Below, one piece after another: positions 1 through 7,013 of a stretch of DNA of 11,542 nt. The translations under genes were made by a program, and so were the position numbers. The notes beneath the pieces were generated by a model. It was given only the letters and a program-made list of their open reading frames with translations, was not told the DNA's origin and searched no databases. Source of the DNA: Bacillota bacterium (GTDB taxonomy: Bacteria; Bacillota; Sulfobacillia; Sulfobacillales; Sulfobacillaceae); the NCBI GenBank assembly GCA_021820675.1, contig JAKADI010000016.1:1-11542 (forward strand). Reading direction: 5' to 3'. Within the stretch, counting starts at the first letter, position 1, and every line of letters starts with the position of its first letter.

Positions 1-800
1 AAGCGGTCGAAGAGTTGATCGTTGAGAACCACATCGTCTAAGACAATTGCTGGATCATTTCCGCCCAGTTCCAAGCTGACATTCTTAATATGCTGGGACG
101 CTACCGCCATCAGCTCGCGCCCGGTTTCGGTACTCCCCGTAAAAGCAATCCGCCGCACTTCCGGATGAGAGGCTAATGCCATGCCCACACTTCGGCCATC
201 ACCAGTCACCCAATTTACCACACCCTCCGGCAACGCTTCCGCGAGAATACGTAAACATTGTCCCAGCGCTAAAGGGGAAAAACTAGCGGGCTTGACGACC
301 ACTGTATTTCCGGAAAGGATTGCCGGAATCACCATTAAGAAACCTAGCGTTAACGGCGAATTCCAAGGCACAATCACGGCCGTCACACCGATAGGGTCAC
401 GCGTATAGAGACTTGGGCCCCGGCGGCTCGGTTCGGTCCACTTCCAAGGAAACGTCTCTGCCAGGTCTGAATAATAACGGATGATGCGTACCGTGGTATG
501 CACATTACGCAAAGACTCCTGATAGACTTTGCCGTGTTCCAGCGTTTGGATTTTCGCAATAACTTCCTGCTGTTCTTCGATTCGCTGAGCGGCGATTCGT
601 AAGACCTCGGCTCGTTTAAATGGATCCCACCCCCGCCATTGCATGAAGGCCTTCCGAGCGGCCCGTACCGCTGAGCCCACCAGGTCCAACGGTGCCTGAC
701 CCAGCGTCCCAACAACATGGTCCAGATTAGCGGGATTTCGCACGACGATTTCCTGGCCGCAGTCCATCGGCTGATGGTCAATGTAACTCGGTAATACCAT
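1..800 (-). CDS. Aldehyde dehydrogenase (NAD(P)+-dependent), N-terminal part only
   Basis: The gene is cut by the left edge; 266 codons of a family usually near 480-500 residues are visible. It would oxidise an aldehyde to an acid with NAD(P)+ in the cytoplasm. The cofactor-binding half is clear: PWNSP (residues 145-149), the NTVVVKPAS strand with Lys170, FTGSTETG (220-227), and LELGGNDP (243-250) with the general-base Glu244. The catalytic Cys would lie just outside the window and cannot be checked. The ATG start follows a GGAGG nine bases upstream; an in-frame GTG lies one codon before it. It is 29 bp downstream of a CoA-transferase gene in the same direction. In this context it probably oxidises the aldehyde released by the proposed retro-aldol step (inference), as vanillin dehydrogenase does in ferulate breakdown. 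Substrate unknown; family assignment secure. Confidence 0.93.
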   Translation of the reverse strand, partial: MVLPSYIDHQPMDCGQEIVVRNPANLDHVVGTLGQAPLDLVGSAVRAARKAFMQWRGWDPFKRAEVLRIAAQRIEEQQEVIAKIQTLEHGKVYQESLRNVHTTVRIIRYYSDLAETFPWKWTEPSRRGPSLYTRDPIGVTAVIVPWNSPLTLGFLMVIPAILSGNTVVVKPASFSPLALGQCLRILAEALPEGVVNWVTGDGRSVGMALASHPEVRRIAFTGSTETGRELMAVASQHIKNVSLELGGNDPAIVLDDVVLNDQLFDR

Positions 801-829
801 CACGTTGTTCCTCCGTTCCTGTTTAGTGG

Positions 830-2029
830 TCAATTGAACACGCCGGCTACATCAAATACCTCATATTCGTCCCGGGTATAGCCTAATAGTCCACAGATGA
901 TATCTGGGTTGTGTTCTCCTAGCAGTGGAGCATGATGGGTATATTGCGCGGGGGTGTCCATGAGATCTACCGGACACCCCGGCATCACTAAACCGGGTAA
1001 ATATGGATGCTGCGTATCAATTAAAAACTTACGCACTTCCAGCTGCGGATCATGAGTCAAGTCTTCGCCGGTAGCCACTACACCAGCAGGGATACCGACC
1101 TTTTGGCACTGCTCCATGACAATCTTGGGATCCTGGGTGAGTGTCCACGCCGCTATTTGTTGGTCTAACGCCCCCTGATGGTCACGGCGTCCAGAAAATG
1201 TACGGAGATTTTGATCCGTCAGCCAGTCATCTCGTTCCATCAGACGACATAACGCTATCCACTGCGCGTCGCTTGTGACCGTAATCACGCACCATCGATC
1301 ACTCCCTAAGCATGGATAACAACCATGTGGGGCGTACGCGGAATGGTGGTTCCCCATCGGGTTTGGATCATCATCGCCGTGTAACACGCTCATATAATAG
1401 GGAGCGAGCAGTGTTGCGGACATTTCCGCTTGAGATAAATCAATCCAGCACCCTTCGCCCGTAACATCTCGGCTTATTATGGCGGCCAAAACCAACGCGC
1501 CGACATGCGCACCGACCACATAATCGGGATACGACGTTTGAGATCCCACGGGTTCCGGCCCATCTTCTTGATTCCATAGGTACGTCAATCCCGATAGTGG
1601 CATAATGCTTGGCCCCCAAGTCACCCAGTGCCGATGGGGGCCTGTGCTTCCTAGCCCTGGTACGCTCACAACCACAAGTTTGGGGTAGTGCGTGCGGAGT
1701 TGTTCATGTCCCATGCCCAGTCGATCCATGACCCCGACACTGAAATTATCGATGACGGCGTCACAAACCTGCAGTAATCGGTCCACGATCGTATGGGCCA
1801 GCGGATGCTTCATATTTAAGGTCAAGCCCAGCTTGTTCTTATTATGGTCGGCAAATGGTCGCGAGGCTTCAATGTGCGAGGCGCTATCCCGGATCCGCCA
1901 TCCATCGGGGCGCTGACGGGATTCGACCTTGATCACCTCGGCACCAAAATACGCAAGTTGTAATGTTCCATAGGGTCCTGCCGCAATATGACTAAAATCA
2001 AGAATGCGAACGTCGTCCAACGGTCCCAT
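830..2029 (-). CDS. Class III (CaiB/BaiF family) CoA-transferase, catalytic Asp present
   Basis: A 399-residue CoA-transferase of normal family length, moving CoA between acyl-CoA and a free carboxylic acid. The N-terminus has the family signature (LDDVRILDFSHIAAGPY, then FGAEVIKVE). The segment YPDYVVGAHVG followed by TGEGCWIDLS carries Asp169, aligned with the catalytic Asp of formyl-CoA transferase that forms the acyl-aspartyl anhydride. ATG at 2029 is preferred over the in-frame GTG at 2032 because GAGGAGG then lies seven bases upstream. The gene follows, after 22 bp, a second CoA-transferase of the same length that lacks this Asp. Together they resemble two-subunit enzymes of this family such as BbsEF (benzylsuccinate CoA-transferase). 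I infer that this is the catalytic subunit or partner and that it activates the acid processed by the neighbouring hydratase. Donor and acceptor are unknown. Confidence 0.93.
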   Translation of the reverse strand: MGPLDDVRILDFSHIAAGPYGTLQLAYFGAEVIKVESRQRPDGWRIRDSASHIEASRPFADHNKNKLGLTLNMKHPLAHTIVDRLLQVCDAVIDNFSVGVMDRLGMGHEQLRTHYPKLVVVSVPGLGSTGPHRHWVTWGPSIMPLSGLTYLWNQEDGPEPVGSQTSYPDYVVGAHVGALVLAAIISRDVTGEGCWIDLSQAEMSATLLAPYYMSVLHGDDDPNPMGNHHSAYAPHGCYPCLGSDRWCVITVTSDAQWIALCRLMERDDWLTDQNLRTFSGRRDHQGALDQQIAAWTLTQDPKIVMEQCQKVGIPAGVVATGEDLTHDPQLEVRKFLIDTQHPYLPGLVMPGCPVDLMDTPAQYTHHAPLLGEHNPDIICGLLGYTRDEYEVFDVAGVFN

Positions 2030-2051
2030 CACTTAGCCTCCTCAGTTTGTT

Positions 2052-3251
2052 CTAGATGACTGCAAGAGCCCGCAATCGGTCGAGATCAGCGACCGACAAG
2101 CCTAGCGTCTCGTGGTACAGGTGTTCATTATATTCGCCGGATTCCGGCAAGGGAGCGAGCGATCTTCGGTTACCGTCCACCATCCATGGCGATGTGAGAT
2201 AGTCGTACTCCAATAACGGATTGCCCACAGTTTTTGCCACAAACCCTCGGGCTCGCACTTGTTCGTCCTGCAAATACTCGTTTAGGGTATTTACGGGCGC
2301 ACAGGGAATTTTTCGCCGTTGGGCTTCCTTATAGAGGACCTGTTTCGTAAAATTCCCGGTCCACTTGCTCACTGCCGCATCAATCTCTTCCGCATGACGT
2401 CGCCGATACCGTGCATCCGCCCACTCCGTGCCGGCAAAAGCTGGCGGATTGCCCATCCATTCCATCAGCCTATCCCAAGCCCCTTGTTGGGCGGGGCTCA
2501 CAAAAAAGTGCACCCATCCATCTTGGCAGGCATACACACGGCCTGGTGTGGCCACACGATGCTGGCTTCCCAATCGCGGCGTTGAGCGCCCCTCTCCCGT
2601 ATAAGCCGAGATCAGGTTTTCTTGGGCCGCAAAACAGGCTTGGATGGATACATCAATAAATTGCCCGTGTCCGGTTCGCTGTTTAACACGCAATGCCGTC
2701 AATATCGCAAACGCCGCATGCGCCCCACCGATTATGGCCCCATGCGGTCCTGGCGCGCCAGTGGGAGGCCCTGCTGCCGATCCGCTCACTGCCATGAGAC
2801 CCCCCATCGCAAAATTAACCAGTTCTGTGGCCAACCATTCGCTCCGTGGCCCAGACTGGCCGAACGGAGTAACGGCCGCCTGAATCAAACCCGGATTGTC
2901 TGATTGCAATGTGCCGTAATCCAGCTGCCACGCCACCAATTGCCCTGGTATGGTGCCGTCAAGAATCACGTCCGCGTGCTGTGCCAACTGCCTAAATAAT
3001 GACTGGCCATCCGCCTGTCTGAGATCTAACGTAATGCTGTGCTTTCCCACGTGAAAATACGCAGCACTAGCGCTTTGCCCATGGAGAGGTCCGTGATGGA
3101 TTATGGGCATCTCATGCCGTGATACATCCCCCGCAGGAGGCTCTACCAGCACAACCTCCGCCCCAAATTCGGCCAGCAAACGTCCACAATACATCACATT
3201 AGGATGAGCAATCTCTAATACCCGCAGGGTTCCGATCGTTAATCCAGCCAT
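2052..3251 (-). CDS. Class III CoA-transferase family protein lacking the catalytic Asp
   Basis: A 399-residue CaiB/BaiF-family protein. The CoA-binding N-terminal region (TLRVLEIAHPN, FGAEVVLVEPPAGD) and the later TGHGQFIDVS motif are clear. Aligning the latter with the neighbouring paralogue puts Ala172 (in GPHGAIIGG) where that protein has catalytic Asp169; no nearby acidic residue substitutes. It may therefore be a non-catalytic partner subunit of a heteromeric CoA-transferase, or have changed chemistry (inference). The reading frame opens further upstream, to 3317, but ATG 3251 is chosen because GGGGAGG lies seven bases before it and the longer version would overlap the hydratase gene by about 60 bp. 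The spacer to the hydratase is only 4 bp and the binding site lies on that gene's last codons and stop, so coupled translation is likely. Confidence 0.9.
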   Translation of the reverse strand: MAGLTIGTLRVLEIAHPNVMYCGRLLAEFGAEVVLVEPPAGDVSRHEMPIIHHGPLHGQSASAAYFHVGKHSITLDLRQADGQSLFRQLAQHADVILDGTIPGQLVAWQLDYGTLQSDNPGLIQAAVTPFGQSGPRSEWLATELVNFAMGGLMAVSGSAAGPPTGAPGPHGAIIGGAHAAFAILTALRVKQRTGHGQFIDVSIQACFAAQENLISAYTGEGRSTPRLGSQHRVATPGRVYACQDGWVHFFVSPAQQGAWDRLMEWMGNPPAFAGTEWADARYRRRHAEEIDAAVSKWTGNFTKQVLYKEAQRRKIPCAPVNTLNEYLQDEQVRARGFVAKTVGNPLLEYDYLTSPWMVDGNRRSLAPLPESGEYNEHLYHETLGLSVADLDRLRALAVI

Positions 3252-3255
3252 ACTC

Positions 3256-4041
3256 TCACCTCCCCTGATAATTCGGCGGGCGTTTCTCACGAAACGCGCG
3301 GATTCCCTCTTCCGCATCCTCCGTGTGGCGATTACGTAGTGCGAATAGATTATCCTGCACGAGCGCGGCCGACAGCGTCATGTCCAATCCCCGGTATACT
3401 GATTCTTTAATGGTTCTAACGGCCAGTGGCCCGTTTTGGCAAATTTGGTTTCCCAATGCTATGGCCCGATCTAATAATTCGGCCGCGGGCACCACCGCTT
3501 GAACGAGGCCGATGCGATGAGCTTCCTCCGCCCCAATCGTTTCACCGGTAAACAACAGCCACAGCGCAGTGCCCAAGGGGATCGTACGCGGTAAGCGCTG
3601 GCATCCTCCCGTGCCGGGAATCAGGGATCGTTTAACCTCTGGAAATCCAAATTGAGCGTTTTCGGTAGCAATGCGGATGTCGCACGCGAGTGCCAACTCT
3701 AATCCCCCACCCAGCGTATATCCATTTACCGCCGCGATCACAGGCTTCCATAGTGTGATCGGATTATGCCCTGTGAGCCCTGGGGGTCGCCGTTGGCGGC
3801 CAACCGCTCGCGCTGCCACACTTAAATCGAGCCCCGTGGAAAATGCCTTTCCGGTACCCGTGATGATCAACACCCAAGCATCATCGTCAATTTCAAATTC
3901 TTGCAGATATTGCGATTGGGCCTCGACCCCTTCTGGTGTCAGGGCATTCAACTTGGCGGGGCGGTTAAGGGTCATAATTCTAAGATGCTCGCACGACTCC
4001 CATCGGATCTCTGACTCTAGTCCTATTTCTTCCGGTGCCAT
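3256..4041 (-). CDS. Enoyl-CoA hydratase/isomerase family protein (crotonase fold)
   Basis: A 261-residue crotonase-fold protein of typical length, expected to add water across the 2,3-double bond of an enoyl-CoA. The oxyanion-hole segments are present: GTGKAFSTGLDLS (residues 62-74) and AVNGYTLGGGLELALACD (104-121). Both glutamates of a true hydratase are there: Glu115 (GGGLE) and Glu135 (FGFPE), 20 residues apart, as are Glu144 and Glu164 of rat mitochondrial hydratase. This argues for a hydratase rather than an isomerase or hydrolase lacking one of them; a combined hydratase-lyase of the feruloyl-CoA type cannot be excluded. ATG 4041 follows an AGGAGGAG about six bases upstream; the longer frame to 4083 would overlap the DUF35 gene. 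It lies 29 bp after that gene and 4 bp before a CoA-transferase, so it most likely hydrates the CoA thioester made by the transferase pair. Confidence 0.93.
   Translation of the reverse strand: MAPEEIGLESEIRWESCEHLRIMTLNRPAKLNALTPEGVEAQSQYLQEFEIDDDAWVLIITGTGKAFSTGLDLSVAARAVGRQRRPPGLTGHNPITLWKPVIAAVNGYTLGGGLELALACDIRIATENAQFGFPEVKRSLIPGTGGCQRLPRTIPLGTALWLLFTGETIGAEEAHRIGLVQAVVPAAELLDRAIALGNQICQNGPLAVRTIKESVYRGLDMTLSAALVQDNLFALRNRHTEDAEEGIRAFREKRPPNYQGR
3259..3265 (-). promoter_or_regulatory. Ribosome binding site that decides the CoA-transferase start
   Basis: On the minus strand GGGGAGG lies within the last codons of the enoyl-CoA hydratase gene, right before its TGA, seven bases before ATG 3251. 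It supports the short start of the downstream CoA-transferase and suggests translational coupling between the two genes. Confidence 0.75.
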
Positions 4042-4070
4042 ACGCAACTCCTCCTTTTGACTGATAGATC

Positions 4071-4475
4071 TTATTGAGGGCAAAAATAGGGTAGGGAAAT
4101 GGTGTCATCTAGGGCCTCGAATAAAACCCTGACCGACATTCCAATTTCCACGGCTTCCGGTTCACACCCAACAATCCGCGAGGTCATCCGAGGGCCTTCT
4201 TCCAGATCGATAAGGGCTAACACATACGGGACCTCCTCCCGAAAGCTCGGCAACACACCGCTCCGTACCACTCCAAACGTATATACCCGTCCCTTCCCAC
4301 TAACTGGAGTCCATTTGAATTGGTCTGACAAACATTCAGGGCAGACTGGACGCGGTCGAAATCGTAGTGTATGACACTCCGAGCACTCTTGCATTCTGAG
4401 TTCTTCCGCTCGGCACCCTTCCCAAAAAACTTCTGAATCTTCATCTGGTCTTGGTAGTGGACGTTTCGTATTCAT
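4071..4475 (-). CDS. DUF35 zinc-ribbon/OB-fold protein, likely partner of the thiolase-like protein
   Basis: A 134-residue protein with the two-part DUF35 layout. A short N-terminal helix leads into a rubredoxin-like zinc ribbon with Cys31-x2-Cys34 and Cys45-x2-Cys48 (CSECHTLRFRPRPVCPEC). An OB-fold follows (about 55-130) with GKGRVYTFGVV and PYVLALIDLEEGPRMTSR. Known members bind thiolase-fold enzymes and are needed for their activity: ChsH2-DUF35 with the aldolase Ltp2, and BbsA with BbsB. A thiolase-fold gene lies just upstream in the operon, separated by the transporter gene, and is the obvious partner (inference). ATG 4475 follows AGGAGGAG by eight bases; an in-frame GTG lies directly before it. 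The upstream TTG at 4502 is an unlikely start. By itself the protein is not expected to be an enzyme. Confidence 0.9.
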   Translation of the reverse strand: MNTKRPLPRPDEDSEVFWEGCRAEELRMQECSECHTLRFRPRPVCPECLSDQFKWTPVSGKGRVYTFGVVRSGVLPSFREEVPYVLALIDLEEGPRMTSRIVGCEPEAVEIGMSVRVLFEALDDTISLPYFCPQ

Positions 4476-4526
4476 CACGATATCTCCTCCTGGTTTTTTC
4501 AAAACTGCCGAAAGAACTCGGACTAG

Positions 4527-5795
4527 CTACGCTGTGATGGTCTGGACCCGACCCAATAACAGTCCATATGACAACCCAGCCCCGACTTGGATCACCGCGG
4601 CCACCAACAGGGGCCCCATAAATGAATGAGTCATAGTCAACAAAATGCCAGTAACAATTGGGGCCACTATCCCTCCCAGTCCCGCTGCGGTATTCATAAT
4701 CCCACCGACTTGGCCTGCCGCATTGAGGGGCGCAATATCGGCGCCAGTGGCCCAACACATAGATCCACCTGCCGTACTAAAGGCCTCGGCTATCGCAAGA
4801 AAGATCGCGGCGAGTACCGCGTTGTGAATAATCGCTGCCAAGACCATGCTCGTACCCAATACGGCTGTTGGCACCAGCACCCATTTGCGTGCGGCTGTCA
4901 GCGAATATCCCTTCGCGAGGATGCGCCCCGAAATCCAGCCGACAAACGGTTTCCCAACAAGACCCGCTAGGAACACGAGCCCCGTGAAAATACCACTTTT
5001 GAGAATGCTAAAATGAAAGTGCAACACGAAATAGGTGGGCAACCAGGTCAAAAACAGATAGAGGCTGTAATTACTGCCAAAGTAACCAATCGTAAGAGCC
5101 CAGACATTCCTTTCCTGCAGCAGCCGTCGCATCCCGCCCGAGAATGGTGTTGATGGAGCCTTCGGGTTGCCAGCCTTCTGCTTATCTCGATAGGTAACCC
5201 ACCATAAAATCCCCACCAATGCCGACAGGATGCCCGTCACGATAAACATTAACCGCCAACCATACGCCGCGATCAAAGCTCCAGACAGCGCCGCACCTAC
5301 AAAACTTCCCACCGGTAAACCCATCCCAATAATCCCCATCATGAGTGCACGTTCTCGTTCGTGAAACCATCGTTTAAGGAACGGGATCAAGCCGGGATAC
5401 ATCGGGGATTCGGCCACCCCCAGGCCCCCCCGTACTAGCCCCAGACCGAAGGGCGTGCCTGCGGCAGCCGTAAGTGCCGAGAAAATGCCCCAAAACCAGA
5501 ACATACCCGTAAAGGTCTTCCGTATTCCCAATCGGTCAATCAAATAACCCGACGGTATTTGAAGGATGGTGTAGCTCCAAAAGAAGGTCGATAAGACCAC
5601 TCCCATTTCCGCGTGTGACATATGCATCTGTTTAGTAATCAACGGAGCCGCAACGGAAAGATTAACGCGATCGATGAATGTCACCATAATCCCTAAAAAA
5701 GCCAACACTAATACCCAATATCGGTAACCCGATCGCTGTTCTTGAACGTCGACCCCATCGCCACTCGAGGCCTTTGAGCCCACGGCATTCGCCAT
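4527..5795 (-). CDS. MFS transporter of the anion:cation symporter type
   Basis: A 422-residue membrane protein with about 12 hydrophobic segments and a hydrophilic middle loop (about 202-230, TYRDKQKAGNPKAP). Signatures of the MFS and of its anion:cation symporter branch are visible: IDRVNLSVAAPLI at the end of helix 1 (41-53), GYLIDRLGIRK between helices 2 and 3 (83-93), and GLGVAESPMYPG with KRWFHERERA (125-150). Known members of this branch carry sugar acids, tartrate, phthalate and 4-hydroxyphenylacetate by proton symport. In this operon it probably imports the pathway's acidic substrate or an aromatic acid intermediate (inference). ATG 5795 has AGGAGG six to seven bases upstream. Spacers on both sides are about 50 bp, the widest inside this gene block. 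Its placement between the thiolase-like gene and its presumed DUF35 partner is slightly odd. Confidence 0.93.
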   Translation of the reverse strand: MANAVGSKASSGDGVDVQEQRSGYRYWVLVLAFLGIMVTFIDRVNLSVAAPLITKQMHMSHAEMGVVLSTFFWSYTILQIPSGYLIDRLGIRKTFTGMFWFWGIFSALTAAAGTPFGLGLVRGGLGVAESPMYPGLIPFLKRWFHERERALMMGIIGMGLPVGSFVGAALSGALIAAYGWRLMFIVTGILSALVGILWWVTYRDKQKAGNPKAPSTPFSGGMRRLLQERNVWALTIGYFGSNYSLYLFLTWLPTYFVLHFHFSILKSGIFTGLVFLAGLVGKPFVGWISGRILAKGYSLTAARKWVLVPTAVLGTSMVLAAIIHNAVLAAIFLAIAEAFSTAGGSMCWATGADIAPLNAAGQVGGIMNTAAGLGGIVAPIVTGILLTMTHSFMGPLLVAAVIQVGAGLSYGLLLGRVQTITA

Positions 5796-5847
5796 TGGTA
5801 ATCCTCCTTATCTTTACTCATCTACTGAGTGCCTCACGATCAACCTT

Positions 5848-7002
5848 TTAAGGCTCGTCCCGACTAAGAATCAGCGTGCCATGGGTACTCATTTGACCCC
5901 CATGACCGGATACGAGTGCCCGCCGAGCACCAGGCACCTGCCGCTTAGGCTCTACCTCTCCTCCCCGCAACTGACGTACTCCTTCCACCACATGCAACAT
6001 GCCTTCTACATGGCCTTGAGATAATAGTCCGCCATGTGTGTTAACCGGCAATCGTCCACCAATTTCGATTTGTCCATCCTGCACAAACTCCGCGCCTTCT
6101 CCTTTTTCACAAAATCCATAGTCCTCCAATTCTGATAACACGACATACGTAAAACAGTCATATAGTTCCGCAACGTCGATATCTTTGGGCGTAATCCCGG
6201 CCCGTCGAAATGCATCGGGTCCCGATATATGGGCCCCCAACCGCGTCGCATCCGCATGTTGGTCCGAAATAAAGCGATGCGGATGAAATTGCCCGTAGCC
6301 AGCGATGTAAATTGGAGCTTTCCGGAGATCTTTAGCACGGTCAGCGCTCGTTACAATGAACGCCCCAGCTCCGTCACTAACCTGGCAACAGTCGAGTAGA
6401 CGGAATGGTTCAACCACCCACCGAGAGGCCCAGTAGTCGTCTAACGTCATCGGCTCACGGCGCTGAGCATTAGCATTGAGAGAAGCATGTTTCCGCATGG
6501 CCATCGCAATGTTCCCGAAGGCTACATTGGGTGTGCCATATTCGTACATGTGTCGCTGGGCAGCCATGGCATGCACGGCGATCGCACCGGGATGCCCAAA
6601 AGGTCGGTCGAATTCATCAAATCCCCGGTCCACGGGCGGTGTATGGCGGGGCCGTGTGGGCCCAGTTTGCTGCTTTTGCGCATGAATGCATAAGACGGTT
6701 TCACATAACCCCGCGTCGATGGCTGCCATCGCTTGTTGCGCCATACAGACAGAAGTGGCCCCACCCAGTTCCATTACGGTGGTATACCGCGGTTGAATGC
6801 CTAATAACGTGGCAACTTCTAAGCTGTAAATGAAGGTTCCCCCCATCTGCGACGTAAGCACTCCATCAATCTCCTTGTGATTCATCCCGGCGTCTTCGAT
6901 CGCGCGTTTGGCCGCCAATAGCGCGAGACCGGTTTTGCTCCATTCCGGCACCTTACCTACCGGGGTCTCCCCAACACCCACGATGGCATACGTTCCATTC
7001 AT
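5848..7002 (-). CDS. Thiolase-fold protein without thiolase cysteines; candidate acyl-CoA retro-aldolase
   Basis: A 384-residue thiolase-superfamily protein of the lipid-transfer/SCP-x-like group. The N-terminal AIVGVGETP and the middle GLCETVLCIH match the family. Where thiolases carry the nucleophilic Cys, this protein reads MELGGATSVCM (78-87), which aligns Gly81 with that Cys. Near the C-terminus LVSGHGG replaces the second catalytic Cys region. The His of the GH motif is kept (THGGLLSQGH, His331), and AELYDCFT (279-285) is typical of the group. Loss of both cysteines fits Ltp2-like proteins, which with a DUF35 partner cleave 3-hydroxyacyl-CoA by retro-aldol chemistry; a DUF35 gene is nearby. 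I infer release of acetyl-CoA (or a homologue) and an aldehyde, matching the aldehyde dehydrogenase downstream. ATG 7002 lies 11 bp after the lyase stop, with a G-rich, less canonical binding site on that stop. Confidence 0.88.
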   Translation of the reverse strand: MNGTYAIVGVGETPVGKVPEWSKTGLALLAAKRAIEDAGMNHKEIDGVLTSQMGGTFIYSLEVATLLGIQPRYTTVMELGGATSVCMAQQAMAAIDAGLCETVLCIHAQKQQTGPTRPRHTPPVDRGFDEFDRPFGHPGAIAVHAMAAQRHMYEYGTPNVAFGNIAMAMRKHASLNANAQRREPMTLDDYWASRWVVEPFRLLDCCQVSDGAGAFIVTSADRAKDLRKAPIYIAGYGQFHPHRFISDQHADATRLGAHISGPDAFRRAGITPKDIDVAELYDCFTYVVLSELEDYGFCEKGEGAEFVQDGQIEIGGRLPVNTHGGLLSQGHVEGMLHVVEGVRQLRGGEVEPKRQVPGARRALVSGHGGQMSTHGTLILSRDEP

Positions 7003-7013
7003 CACAATCCCCC

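Noticed and set aside
383..781. 132-codon minus-strand open frame
   Set aside because: Out of frame with the aldehyde dehydrogenase, whose motifs read through the same bases; the real gene runs off the window edge.
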